Source: Paracoccaceae bacterium (GTDB taxonomy: Bacteria; Pseudomonadota; Alphaproteobacteria; Rhodobacterales; Rhodobacteraceae). From it: a stretch of DNA of 41,674 bases. Both the position numbers and the translations under genes were made by a program. The stretch lies in NCBI GenBank assembly GCA_947504705.1, contig CANNIA010000032.1:1-41674 (forward strand), given 5' to 3'. This document shows positions 29,972 through 39,204 of this stretch, one piece after another. Below the pieces are notes generated by a model. It was not told the origin of the DNA and did not search any database. It saw only the letters and a program-made list of their open reading frames with translations. Numbering within the stretch: the first letter of the stretch is position 1; each line of letters opens with the position of its first letter.

Positions 29972-31063
29972 TCACTGCGGAATTTCGCCTTCGATCCCCT
30001 CGACCAAGAAGTTCATGCCCAGAATGTCACCGATCGGCGCCACCTCACCGTCCTTCAGCCAGGGCGTCCCGTCCTGCTTGTTCAGCGGCCCGACAAAGGG
30101 AGAGGTCGTACCCGCCCCGATGGCATCCCGCAGGGCTTCTGCCTCGGCCTTGACCGAGCTTGGCACCTCTTCGGTGATCTGACCGATCAGCACGACGCCC
30201 GAGCCGATGCCTTCTTCGGAATCCGCTTGTTCATAGGTTCCGTTAATAAGCTCGTTGATCCGGCGGAAATAGTAGGGGCCCCAGTTGTTGATGATTGCCG
30301 AAACACGGGGCGAAGGCTTGAAATCCGCCATGTCAGACGCCTGACCGAAGCCGATTACCGAACCACCGCTCTTGGCTGCCTCTTCCATGGTTGCGGTTGA
30401 ATCGGTATGCGCAGCAATCACATCGACCCCTGAGTCGATCATATCCCGCGCTGCCTTCCGTTCAATCTCGGGGTCAAACCAGGTAAAGGCCCAGATCACC
30501 GTCAGTTCGACGTCTGGGTTCACCCGTTTGGCGTTGACGTAATAAGAGTTGATCCCGGCCAGAACCTCGGGGATCGGGAACGAGGCGATGTAGCCGATCT
30601 TGTTCGTTCGGGTCATCCGCCCGGCGATCAGTCCCTGCACCGCCCGGCCTTCATAGAACCGCGCGTTATAGGTCGAGACGTTGGGGAATTCGCGTATATA
30701 GCCGGTTGCGTGTTCGAACTTTACGTCAGGATGGCGCCCGGCCACGGCGTTGGTGGCATCCATGAACCCGAACGAGGTCGTGAAGATGATGTTGCAGCCC
30801 GAATTCGCGAAATCCTCGATCTCGGCTTCGGCACTGGAATCTTCTTCCACATTCTCTTTCCAGACGATCTCGACCCGGTCGCCAAGGCCAGCCTTCGCGG
30901 CTTCGGCCCCGCGGTGATGCTGATAGGTCCAGCCACCATCCGCGATCGGGCCAAGGTAGATGAAGCACGCCTTCACGTGGTCCAATTTCTCGGCCGCCGC
31001 TGGAAAAGACAGCCCCATCGCGAAGGTTGCCGCCAGCAATATCTTGGTTGTCCGATTTTTCAT
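29972..31063 (-). CDS. BMP-family ABC transporter substrate-binding protein (downstream paralogue)
   Basis: A 363-residue periplasmic protein of the basic membrane protein/PnrA family, which binds nucleosides or purine-like ligands. A cleavable signal peptide ends near PAAA-EK (residue 24). Family blocks include YLGPIADGGWTYQHHRGAEA, IIFTTSFGFMDATNAVA, YEGRAVQGLIAG and WFDPEIERKAARDMIDSGVD. IGFGQASDMADF follows. I chose ATG 31063, where the signal peptide starts. It is strongly similar to its neighbour at 31312-32400. A Rho-independent terminator lies between the two, so this copy may have its own promoter in 31064-31258 or be expressed only by read-through. Confidence 0.9.
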   Translation of the reverse strand: MKNRTTKILLAATFAMGLSFPAAAEKLDHVKACFIYLGPIADGGWTYQHHRGAEAAKAGLGDRVEIVWKENVEEDSSAEAEIEDFANSGCNIIFTTSFGFMDATNAVAGRHPDVKFEHATGYIREFPNVSTYNARFYEGRAVQGLIAGRMTRTNKIGYIASFPIPEVLAGINSYYVNAKRVNPDVELTVIWAFTWFDPEIERKAARDMIDSGVDVIAAHTDSTATMEEAAKSGGSVIGFGQASDMADFKPSPRVSAIINNWGPYYFRRINELINGTYEQADSEEGIGSGVVLIGQITEEVPSSVKAEAEALRDAIGAGTTSPFVGPLNKQDGTPWLKDGEVAPIGDILGMNFLVEGIEGEIPQ

Positions 31064-31258
31064 GATTCCCCACCCGCGCCAGAAGAGCATTCCGAGGTCT
31101 AGAACCAGCGACCAAAGCGCCCTGACCGGGTCCGCCGCCGCTGCCAAGAAACCAGTAGATCAAGAGTTTGCGGGCCTAATGGATAAGTCAACTCCCGTGA
31201 GAGTTGTTATGCGAAAAAAGCAACAATCCAGAGGTTAGCTCGAGATTGGCGACAAATG

Positions 31259-31286
31259 AAAAAGCGGGCCCGAAGATCGGGCCCGC
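31259..31286 (-). terminator. Rho-independent terminator after the first BMP gene
   Basis: On the minus strand a GC-rich hairpin (GCGGGCCCGA, 31286-31277, pairing with TCGGGCCCGC, 31273-31264, around a 3-base loop) is followed by TTTTT (31263-31259). It starts 26 bases after the stop of the binding-protein gene at 31312. This is the most typical intrinsic terminator in the window. Confidence 0.88.
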
Positions 31287-31311
31287 CTCTTAGCTCAGAA
31301 TGTTCCGCAGG

Positions 31312-32400
31312 TCACTGCGGGATATCGCCCGTGATTCCCTCGACATAGAACATCATGCCGAGAAGATCGCCGTCCGGCGCAGTCGCGCCATCAGCCAGCC
31401 AGGCCGAACCGTCCTGCTTGTTGATCGGGCCGGTGAACGGGTGAACCGTCCCAGCCCCGATGGCATCGCGCAGGGCTTCGGCTTCGGCCTTCACTTCGGC
31501 CGGAACGCGGGCACTGATATCGCCGATCTTGACTTCGCCACCGGCGATGCCAGCCCAGATGTCGGCCTGCTCATAGGTGCCGTCCAGAAGGGCACCCACA
31601 CGCTCGACATAATAGGGGCCCCAGTTGTCGATGATCGACGACACGCGCGGGCCGTCGGTGTATTCGGCCATATCCGAAGCCTGACCAAAGCCGATCACGT
31701 TTTCGGTCTTGGCCGCTTCGGCCAGAACTGCGGTCGAGTCGGTGTGCGACGCGATCACGTCCACACCTTGGTCGATCAGCGCCTTGGCAGCGTCAGCTTC
31801 TTTCGCCGGGTCGAACCAGGTGAAGGCCCAGACGATCGAAAGCTCGACGTTCGGGTTCACCTTCTTGGCGTTCAGGTAGTAGCTGTTGATCCCCATGATC
31901 ACCTCGGGGATCGGGAACGAACCGATGTAGCCGATCTTGTTCGAGGTGGTCATCCGGCCCGCGATCAGACCTTCGACGGCGCGACCTTCATAGAAGCGGG
32001 CGTTGTAGTTCGACACGTTGGCACTGTCGCGCTTGAAGCCGGTGGCATGTTCGAACTTCACGTCCGGGAACTTGGCGGCGACGGCATTGGTCGCGTCCAT
32101 ATAGCCGAACGAGGTGGTGAAGATGATGTTGCAGCCACCAAGCGCCATCTGGGTCAGAACCCGTTCAGCGTCGGCACCTTCCGGCACGTTTTCCTGGAAC
32201 TGAATCTCGACCTTGTCGCCATAGGCTTCGGTCAGGGACATCGCACCCTGATGATGCTGGAAGGTCCAGCCGCCGTCGCCGATCGGGCCGACATAGACGA
32301 AGCAGGCCTTCACATGGTCCATGCCTTCGGCGAAGGCACTACCGCTGAGAGCAAGCCCAAGGCCAATGGCCGCGGATGCAAGCAGATTTCTACGTTTCAT
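31312..32400 (-). CDS. BMP-family ABC transporter substrate-binding protein (operon copy)
   Basis: A 362-residue periplasmic binding protein with signal peptide MKRRNLLASAAIGLGLALSG and cleavage near AFA-EG. It shares nearly every family block with the copy downstream (YVGPIGDGGWTFQHHQGA, TTSFGYMDATNAVA, NARFYEGRAVEGLIAGRM, IGFGQASDMAEY, NNWGPYY-type motif). AGGGAGA precedes the start. It lies 48 bases after the second permease gene and ends in a strong terminator, so it is the last gene of the xdh-transporter operon. High expression relative to the membrane parts is likely for a binding protein, but no promoter is visible in the short gap. Confidence 0.92.
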   Translation of the reverse strand: MKRRNLLASAAIGLGLALSGSAFAEGMDHVKACFVYVGPIGDGGWTFQHHQGAMSLTEAYGDKVEIQFQENVPEGADAERVLTQMALGGCNIIFTTSFGYMDATNAVAAKFPDVKFEHATGFKRDSANVSNYNARFYEGRAVEGLIAGRMTTSNKIGYIGSFPIPEVIMGINSYYLNAKKVNPNVELSIVWAFTWFDPAKEADAAKALIDQGVDVIASHTDSTAVLAEAAKTENVIGFGQASDMAEYTDGPRVSSIIDNWGPYYVERVGALLDGTYEQADIWAGIAGGEVKIGDISARVPAEVKAEAEALRDAIGAGTVHPFTGPINKQDGSAWLADGATAPDGDLLGMMFYVEGITGDIPQ

Positions 32401-32448
32401 TCAGTCTCTCCCTAAGTGTCGGGCCTGTCCCAGCCCATGGATTTGGCC

Positions 32449-33384
32449 TCAGCGTGAGGCGTGGAAATTCTGTCCCAATGCAGCCGGAGCCCCATTGGCC
32501 TTGCCCCGTTTGCCCGCCGACATGATGACCAGCACGATGATGGTTATCAGATAGGGAGCCATGGACAAGTATTCGACCGGAATAGCCGATCCGGCCACCT
32601 GCAGGTTCAGCTGCAGAACGGTGATGCCGCCGAAAAGATAAGCGCCGATTAACACGCGCCAGGGCTTCCAGCTTGCGAAAACAACGATGGCCAGCGCAAT
32701 CCAGCCCGCGCCAGCGGTGATCCCGTCCACCCATTGCGGCACGCGCACAAGGCTGATGTATGCCCCGCCCATCCCGGCCATGGCCCCGCCAAAGGCGATG
32801 CACATCAGCCGGATGCGGTTGACCTTGTAACCCAACGCATGCGCCGCCTCGTGGCTTTCGCCAACCGCGCGGATGATCAGGCCAAGGCGGGTCGTCTTCA
32901 GCACCCACCACAGGATGGCCGTCATCAGGATGCTGAAATAGACCATCCAGTCATGGCCAAACAGGATCGGCCCAACAACCGGCAAGTCGGCCAGCGCATC
33001 GGGCAAAAGCTGCCCCGTAGGCGGCGGCTTGATCCCGTTGTAACCCTGCCCTCCCAGTGAGGACACTCCCAGCCCGAACATCGTCAGCGCCAGACCGGTG
33101 GCCACCTGGTTGGCGAGGAATACCTGCGTCAGCAGCGCGAAGATCAGGCTAAGGAGCGCCCCCGCCACCGCCCCACCGACAAAGCCCAGCACCGGGCTGC
33201 CGGTCGCGACCGCAATCACGAAACCGCCCAACGCGCCGACGACCATCATCCCCTCGACGCCAAGGTTCAGAACGCCAGACCGCTCCACCACCGTCTCGCC
33301 CAGCGCCGCCATCAGGATCGGCACCGCCGAGGCCATGAGCGTCGCAATCAGGATGACCGGATTGATGCCACCAATATCCATCAT
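32449..33384 (-). CDS. ABC transporter permease, nucleoside/BMP type (second permease)
   Basis: A 311-residue membrane protein of the branched-chain/ribose (BPD_transp_2) permease family with about eight to ten helices. It begins MMDIGGINPVILIATLMASA and has the loop ERSGVLNLGVEGMMVVGAL that contacts the ATPase. TRLGLIIRAVGESHEAAHAL is another typical block. It pairs with the upstream permease to form the channel. ATG 33384 overlaps the stop of that gene by 4 bases. The frame remains open far upstream, but that sequence is antisense-shifted permease DNA and not part of the gene. Confidence 0.92.
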   Translation of the reverse strand: MMDIGGINPVILIATLMASAVPILMAALGETVVERSGVLNLGVEGMMVVGALGGFVIAVATGSPVLGFVGGAVAGALLSLIFALLTQVFLANQVATGLALTMFGLGVSSLGGQGYNGIKPPPTGQLLPDALADLPVVGPILFGHDWMVYFSILMTAILWWVLKTTRLGLIIRAVGESHEAAHALGYKVNRIRLMCIAFGGAMAGMGGAYISLVRVPQWVDGITAGAGWIALAIVVFASWKPWRVLIGAYLFGGITVLQLNLQVAGSAIPVEYLSMAPYLITIIVLVIMSAGKRGKANGAPAALGQNFHASR

Positions 33385-34475
33385 TTCGCTCCCTTGACTG
33401 CGCCGCCCACCGAAAGGCGGAAGCGGTAGTTGGTCAATACGTCCACAGCCAGCAGGAAGAACAGCAGCATCCCCTGGAAAACCTGGATCGCGGCATCCGG
33501 CAGGCCAAGGTTGGTCGAGGCCATCTCTCCGCCCACATAGGTCAGCGCCATCAGGAACCCGGCCAGCACGATCCCCAAGGGGTTCAACCGGCCAAGGAAG
33601 GCCACGATGATCGCGGTAAAGCCATAGCCCGAGTTGAAGTCGATGCTGATCTGCCCCGCCGGGCCGGTGACTTCGAACAGACCTGCCATCCCGGCCAAGG
33701 CACCGGAAATCCCCATGCACATCACCACCAGCCGCGCCGGGTTGACACCGTGGAACCGCGCCGCCCTTGGCGCTTGCCCTGCCAGCCGGATCTGGAACCC
33801 GGCCTGATGCCGCGTCAGCAGGATATAGGCCAGAATACCCGTCACTAGCGCCGCCACCCCGCCCCAATGCAGGCCCAGCGGTTCATAGAGAAAGCTGTTC
33901 TGCGCCGCCGGAAAGCTGGAGAAGTTGCGGCTGCCCGGGAAACCCATGCCTTCCGGGTTCTTCAGGAACCCGGTCGAGGCCTTGGCCAGAATCGTCTCGG
34001 CCACATAGACCAGCATCAGGCTGACAAGGATTTCATTGGTGTTGAACCGCGTCTTCAGGATCGCCGGGATCATCGCCCAGGCCCAGCCGCCAAAGGCCCC
34101 GGCCACGACCATCACCGGAAAGATCAGCCGGTTATCCGTCGGGAAGACCGCCAGCCCCACTGACGCGCCGACGATGGCGCCCATGATGTACTGTCCCTCG
34201 GCCCCGATGTTCCAGATGCCCGCGCGGAAGCCCAAGGCGAGACCGATGGCGATCAGGATCAGCGGCCCGGCCTTCACCAGCAGTTGCCCGCGCAGGTAGA
34301 AGGCGAATTCACCGAAAATCGGGTCCCAGAAGATCGTGCGGATGACTTCGAACGGGTTCTTCCCCATCAGCGCGAACAGGATGCCGCCGACGATCATCGT
34401 CAGGATCACCGCCACCGGAGGCGTTGCGTAAAGCCAGAACCGGCTTGGCGTCGGGCGTTTCTCAAGCCTCAACAT
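33381..34475 (-). CDS. ABC transporter permease, nucleoside/BMP type (first permease)
   Basis: A 364-residue membrane protein with about ten helices, of the same superfamily as its neighbour. It begins MLRLEKRPTPSRFWLYATPP, has GFRAGIWNIGAEGQYIMGA (the ATPase-contact loop), and later FNTNEILVSLMLVYVAE and YGFTAIIVAFLGRLNPLG. I chose ATG 34475, which overlaps the end of the ATPase gene by 14 bases; an earlier in-frame ATG (34496) is deeper in the ATPase gene. It is one of two non-identical permeases, as in YufP/YufQ or BmpE/F-type nucleoside importers. Confidence 0.92.
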   Translation of the reverse strand: MLRLEKRPTPSRFWLYATPPVAVILTMIVGGILFALMGKNPFEVIRTIFWDPIFGEFAFYLRGQLLVKAGPLILIAIGLALGFRAGIWNIGAEGQYIMGAIVGASVGLAVFPTDNRLIFPVMVVAGAFGGWAWAMIPAILKTRFNTNEILVSLMLVYVAETILAKASTGFLKNPEGMGFPGSRNFSSFPAAQNSFLYEPLGLHWGGVAALVTGILAYILLTRHQAGFQIRLAGQAPRAARFHGVNPARLVVMCMGISGALAGMAGLFEVTGPAGQISIDFNSGYGFTAIIVAFLGRLNPLGIVLAGFLMALTYVGGEMASTNLGLPDAAIQVFQGMLLFFLLAVDVLTNYRFRLSVGGAVKGAK

Positions 34476-35997
34476 GATGTGCTGCCTCCATGCCATGCGC
34501 CCCGCCCATCATCAGGCCGATCTCGTCCATCGTCAGCCCTTCGGCTGGCCGCGGTTTGGTCAGCCGCCCGCCGTTCAGCACTGCAAAGCTGTCCGAGACT
34601 TCCAGAAGTTCATCCAGGTCCTGGCTGATCACCACGACCGCAGCACCCTCTCCGGCCCGATCCAGAATGCTTTGCCGGATCTGCGCCGCCGCCGCCGCAT
34701 CCACGCCCCATGTGGGCTGGTTGATCACGATGACATCCGCACCCTGCATCAGCTCACGCCCCATCAGGAACTTCTGCAGGTTCCCGCCCGAAAGTGCACG
34801 CGCTGCCACATCCGGGCCGGGCGTGCGCACGTCATAGGCGGCAATGATTTCCTCGGCGAACTTGCGCGTCGCAGGCCAGTCTACAAAGCCGTTCTTCGTC
34901 AACCCCTTGCGAACCCCTGCCGTCAGGAAGGCATTCTCAACAAGGCTCATATCCGGTGCGGCCGCATGGCCGTAGCGGTCCTCGGGAGCGGCCACCAACC
35001 CGGCGCGCCTACGTTCCACCGGCCCAAGGTCACCCGCCGCATGGCTGGCGATCCGCACTTTGTCCGGTCCCGACTTGAGTTCGCCCGACAGGGCCAACAG
35101 CAGCTCTTCCTGACCATTGCCCGCCACCCCGGCAATCCCCAGAACTTCGCCCTTGGCCACGGTAAAGCTGACCCCTTTCAGCGAGGTGCCAAAGGGAATG
35201 GGCGAGTCCACCGACAGGTCAGACACGCCAAGCGCCACTTCGCCCTTCGCACCGACCCGGCGTTCCGGCGTCTTCAGCGCCATGCCGACCATCAGTTCAG
35301 CCATCTCGCGCGCGGTCTTTTCACGTGGAGTGCAGGTGGCCACCACTTTGCCCCGACGCAGGATCGTCGCCGCGTCGCAAAGAGTTTTGATCTCTTCCAG
35401 CTTGTGGCTGATATAAAGGATCGCCGTTCCTTCAGCCGACAACTGGCGCAAGGTGCGAAACAGGATTTCCACCTCTTGCGGCGTCAGAACGCTCGTCGGT
35501 TCGTCCATGATCAGAAGCTTTGGGTCCTGCAACAGGCAGCGGATAATCTCGACCCGCTGACGTTCGCCTGCCGACAGGTCACCAACCATGCGCGAAGGGT
35601 CGAGCGGCAACCCGTATTCCTCGGACACCGCGCGGATCTTCGCCGCAAGTTCCCGCATCGGCGGTGGGTTTTCCATGCCCAGCGCCACGTTCTCGGCCAC
35701 GTTCAGCGCTTCGAACAGGCTGAAATGCTGGAACACCATCGCCACGCCCAAACGCCGCGCTTCGGCGGGTTTTGACGGTTGATAGGCCGCGCCGCGAAGT
35801 GTCATCTGGCCCTGATCAGGGCGCACCAGACCATAGATCATCTTGACCATGGTCGACTTGCCCGCACCGTTTTCGCCCAACAGCGCGTGAATTTCTCCCT
35901 CGCCAATGGCAAAGGTCACGTCCGAGTTCGCCACCACGCCCGGATAGGCCTTGGTGATCCCCTCGACGCGCAAAAGCTCTGGCCGTGTCGTCGTCAT
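34462..35997 (-). CDS. Double-domain ABC transporter ATPase, nucleoside/BMP type
   Basis: A 511-residue protein with two ATPase domains. The first has Walker A GENGAGKST (near residues 41-49), signature LSAGERQRVEIIRCL and Walker B LLIMDEPTS. The second has the degenerate P-loop GVAGNGQEELLLALSG, signature LSGGNLQKFLMGREL and VIVINQPTWGVD, where Gln replaces the catalytic Glu, as usual in this family. It therefore resembles YufO-type nucleoside or sugar importers. I chose ATG 35997, which overlaps the end of xdhC by 4 bases; the frame extends upstream but inside xdhC. Its place between xdh genes and permeases ties transport to purine oxidation. Confidence 0.93.
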   Translation of the reverse strand: MTTTRPELLRVEGITKAYPGVVANSDVTFAIGEGEIHALLGENGAGKSTMVKMIYGLVRPDQGQMTLRGAAYQPSKPAEARRLGVAMVFQHFSLFEALNVAENVALGMENPPPMRELAAKIRAVSEEYGLPLDPSRMVGDLSAGERQRVEIIRCLLQDPKLLIMDEPTSVLTPQEVEILFRTLRQLSAEGTAILYISHKLEEIKTLCDAATILRRGKVVATCTPREKTAREMAELMVGMALKTPERRVGAKGEVALGVSDLSVDSPIPFGTSLKGVSFTVAKGEVLGIAGVAGNGQEELLLALSGELKSGPDKVRIASHAAGDLGPVERRRAGLVAAPEDRYGHAAAPDMSLVENAFLTAGVRKGLTKNGFVDWPATRKFAEEIIAAYDVRTPGPDVAARALSGGNLQKFLMGRELMQGADVIVINQPTWGVDAAAAAQIRQSILDRAGEGAAVVVISQDLDELLEVSDSFAVLNGGRLTKPRPAEGLTMDEIGLMMGGAHGMEAAHHVEA

Positions 35998-36923
35998 GCC
36001 CGCTTCTCCCTTACCGCCAGCTTTGGCGTCTTTAACAATTCTGCCGCCACACCCACCGCAATCGCCTGCGGATGCTTGCCAAGTGCGGGGTCGCCAATCG
36101 GGCACTGGATGCGCCCGATCTCTGCCGCCTCATGACCCAAAGCCTTCAGCCGAGACCTGAACCGAGCCCATTTGGTGGCAGAGCCGATCAGCCCACAGGA
36201 TCGGAACCCCCGATTCAGCAATCTGTGGCAGAGTTCCAGGTCCAAGGCATGCGAATAGGTCAGGATCAGATGCTCTGCCGTCACCGGGGCGTGATCCGCC
36301 AGCAGCGCCGGATCGCTGGCCGGAACGGCAGTCACCCCATCAGGTACCACATCCGGAAAGCGTTCAGCTGCAACATCAACCCAGGTGATCGCAATCCCCG
36401 GCAAGGGGGCCAGCACGGCAACCAGCGCCCGGCCCACATGGCCCGCGCCCCAGACCCAGACCTGACGGTCAGGCTCCGCCACCGGCTCCACCAGCCAGCC
36501 CTGCACCAGCCCAGCCGCAGGCCGCAGACCCTGCCCCCGCGCTGCTGAAAGCAGCCGCTTGACGGCCAAAGGCATATCCCCCGGCCCACGCGCGATGACA
36601 CCCGCCTCAACCACCGGCAGCGCCTCGAAAACCTCGGTCCACAGCGTCACCGCCCCGCCACAGCACTGGCCCAGCGACGGACCCAAGGCCACGCGATCCA
36701 CCGCCCTGCCTTCGCCTGACAGCATCGCCCGCGCCCGTTCTGCCGCCTCGAACTCCAGCGCGCCGCCGCCGACTGTGCCCGATTGGCCCGAACCCCAGAC
36801 CAGCATCGCCGCCCCCACCTCACGCGGGGATGACCCATCATGCGCCGCGATCACCACGCGGGCAACACGGCCACGGGCGGCCAAGGCCTCGGCAAGGGCG
36901 GTCAGGTCAAACACGGCCCTCAA
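35994..36923 (-). CDS. xdhC: XdhC, molybdenum cofactor insertion protein for xanthine dehydrogenase
   Basis: A 309-residue cytoplasmic chaperone that binds molybdenum cofactor, helps its sulfuration and loads it into XdhB. Blocks include HDGSSPREVGAAMLVW, GTVGGGALEFEAAERARAML, and LGQCCGGAVTLWTEVFE, whose two cysteines are typical. A Rossmann stretch VWVWGAGHVGRALVAVLAPL and the C-terminal LIGSATKWARFRSRLKALG follow. The start overlaps xdhB by 17 bases and the stop overlaps the ATPase gene by 4. Length matches R. capsulatus XdhC (about 310). Confidence 0.93.
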   Translation of the reverse strand: MRAVFDLTALAEALAARGRVARVVIAAHDGSSPREVGAAMLVWGSGQSGTVGGGALEFEAAERARAMLSGEGRAVDRVALGPSLGQCCGGAVTLWTEVFEALPVVEAGVIARGPGDMPLAVKRLLSAARGQGLRPAAGLVQGWLVEPVAEPDRQVWVWGAGHVGRALVAVLAPLPGIAITWVDVAAERFPDVVPDGVTAVPASDPALLADHAPVTAEHLILTYSHALDLELCHRLLNRGFRSCGLIGSATKWARFRSRLKALGHEAAEIGRIQCPIGDPALGKHPQAIAVGVAAELLKTPKLAVREKRA

Positions 36924-39204
36924 CCCTTCTGACAGCCATCAGCACCCGCTCTGCCGTCGCCGGGGCATCCAGCGCCGGATAGACCGACCCATCGCCACAA
37001 GCCGCCACCGCATCCGACAGCGCCAGAAACGCCGAGATGCCCAAGTTGAAAGGAGGTTCCCCAACCGCTTTCGATTTCCCCACCGAATCCTCACGGTTCG
37101 GCTTGCCCCAAAGGGCGACGTTGAACACCCGTGGCCGGTCGGACGAGGCCGGGATCTTGTAGGTCGAAGGCGCATGCGTCGTAAGCTTGCCCTTGCCGTC
37201 CCAGACCAGCTCTTCCGTCGTCAGCCAGCCCGCACCCTGCACATAGGCGCCCTCGACCTGACCGATATCCAAAGCCGGGTTCAGCGAAGTGCCCGTGTCA
37301 TGCAGGATATCCACCCGCAGGATACGGTTTTCGCCGGTCAGCCGGTCGATCACCACTTCGGTCACCGCCGCGCCATAGGCGAAGTAGAAGAACGGTCGAC
37401 CTTGGCCCTTGACCCGGTCCCAAGTGATCTTTGGCGTCGCGTAATAGCCGGTGGAGGACAGCGAAATCCGCGCCTGATAGGCCCAAGCCACGACCTTTTC
37501 CCAAGCGTAAACCTCACCCGCAACCCGCACCGTGCCGTCAACGAACTTCACCGTCTCGGGCTTGACCTGATGTTTTTCGGCAATGAAATCGGCCAGCCGC
37601 CCCTTGATTGTCTCGGCCGCTATCCGGGCTGCCATCCCGTTCAGGTCCGCCCCCGACGATGCCGCCGTGGCGCTGGTATTGGGCACCTTCGCCGTATCGG
37701 TCGCCGTGATCTTCACGACCCCGGTATCCACCCCGAAGACCCCCGCCGTGACCTGCGCGATCTTCTGGAACAGACCCTGCCCCATTTCCGTCCCGCCATG
37801 GTTCAGCGCGATGGACCCGTCCTGATAGACATGCACCAAAGCCCCCGCCTGGTTCAGCCAGGTGAGCGTAAACGAAATCCCGAACTTCACCGGCACCAGC
37901 GACAGCCCGCGCTTCAGGATCGGTGAGCCCGCATTCCAGGCCGCAATCTCGGTCTTGCGCGCGGCATAGCCAGAGGTCCGCTCCAGGTCCGCCACCAACT
38001 CATGGCCGATGAAATCCTCGACCGGCATATGATAGGGCGTGGTTTGCCCGGCCTTGGCGTCCATCGGCGCGTAGAAGTTCAGCTTCCTGACCGCTGAAGG
38101 ATCGCGGCCCACGGCAAAGGCCGCGTGGTCCATGACCCGTTCGATCCCCACAATTCCTTGCGGGCCACCAAAGCCGCGATAGGCGGTGGCGCTTTGGGTG
38201 TTGGTCTTGAGCCGATGCGACTCAATCCGGATATGCGGCAGGTCATAGCAGTTGTCGGCGTGCAGCATCGCCCGGTCGGCGACGGGCAAAGACAGGTCCT
38301 GGCTCCAGCCGCAGCGGAACAGATGCAGGAACTCGATCCCCAGCACCCGGCCTTCGGCGTCGATCCCGGCGCGATAACCGATCCGCAGGTCATGCCGCTT
38401 GCCGGTGATCACCATGTCATCGTCGCGGTCATAGCGCATCCGGCAGGGCCGCCCCAAAGCCCGTGCCGCCACGGCACAGGCGATGGCCAAGGCGTTGCCC
38501 TGGCTTTCCTTGCCACCGAACCCACCGCCCATCCGGCGCACTTCGACCCGAACCGCCGACATCGGCAGATGCAGCGCATGGGCGACCTTGTGCTGCACCT
38601 CGGTCGGATGCTGGGTCGAGGACATCACATGGAAATCTCCGCCTTCCAGCGGCACCGCCGCCGCGACCTGGCCTTCCAGATAGAAATGCTCCTGCCCGCC
38701 GACCTCGAAACTGCCTTCGATGACCTGAGCCGCATTGGCAATCGCCCCCGCCGCATCGCCCTTGGTCCAGGTCACCGGCCCCTGTTCGAACCGGCTGTTC
38801 GCGGCCAAGGCATCATCGACGGTCAAAAGCGCGGGAAGTTCCTTAAAGCTGACTTTGCCCAGCTTCGCCGCCTTGCGTGCTGCCAGATGGCTTTCCGCCA
38901 CCACCAGAAACACCGGCTGGCCGACATAATGCACCTTGCCCACCGCAAGCAGAGGCTCGTCATGCGCGGATGGCGAGCAATCCGGCATGTCGGGCAAGTC
39001 TTCCGCCGACAGCACCATCACCACCCCGGGCGCGGCGCGAACGGCGGAAAGGTCGATCCCGGTGATTTCGCCATGCGCGACCGTCGACAGGCCAAAGGCC
39101 AGGTGCAACGCGTTGGCCGGAAACGGCAGATCGTCGATATACCGCGCCTCACCCTTGACTTGCAGGGGGGCGGCGTCATGCGGCAGGGAAAGTCCGGCGC
39201 TCAT
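36907..39204 (-). CDS. xdhB: XdhB, molybdopterin-binding subunit of xanthine dehydrogenase
   Basis: A 765-residue catalytic subunit that oxidises hypoxanthine to xanthine and xanthine to urate. Molybdenum-cofactor motifs include [17 protein letters not shown] and [18 protein letters not shown], with the conserved arginine of the active site. [16 protein letters not shown] and a C-terminal [19 protein letters not shown] also occur, where the glutamate is the catalytic base. The NH2-terminal [12 protein letters not shown] is typical as well. It starts within the xdhA stop (ATGA) and overlaps xdhC by 17 bases. Size is close to the R. capsulatus subunit (about 777). Confidence 0.96.
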   Translation of the reverse strand: MSAGLSLPHDAAPLQVKGEARYIDDLPFPANALHLAFGLSTVAHGEITGIDLSAVRAAPGVVMVLSAEDLPDMPDCSPSAHDEPLLAVGKVHYVGQPVFLVVAESHLAARKAAKLGKVSFKELPALLTVDDALAANSRFEQGPVTWTKGDAAGAIANAAQVIEGSFEVGGQEHFYLEGQVAAAVPLEGGDFHVMSSTQHPTEVQHKVAHALHLPMSAVRVEVRRMGGGFGGKESQGNALAIACAVAARALGRPCRMRYDRDDDMVITGKRHDLRIGYRAGIDAEGRVLGIEFLHLFRCGWSQDLSLPVADRAMLHADNCYDLPHIRIESHRLKTNTQSATAYRGFGGPQGIVGIERVMDHAAFAVGRDPSAVRKLNFYAPMDAKAGQTTPYHMPVEDFIGHELVADLERTSGYAARKTEIAAWNAGSPILKRGLSLVPVKFGISFTLTWLNQAGALVHVYQDGSIALNHGGTEMGQGLFQKIAQVTAGVFGVDTGVVKITATDTAKVPNTSATAASSGADLNGMAARIAAETIKGRLADFIAEKHQVKPETVKFVDGTVRVAGEVYAWEKVVAWAYQARISLSSTGYYATPKITWDRVKGQGRPFFYFAYGAAVTEVVIDRLTGENRILRVDILHDTGTSLNPALDIGQVEGAYVQGAGWLTTEELVWDGKGKLTTHAPSTYKIPASSDRPRVFNVALWGKPNREDSVGKSKAVGEPPFNLGISAFLALSDAVAACGDGSVYPALDAPATAERVLMAVRRVEGRV

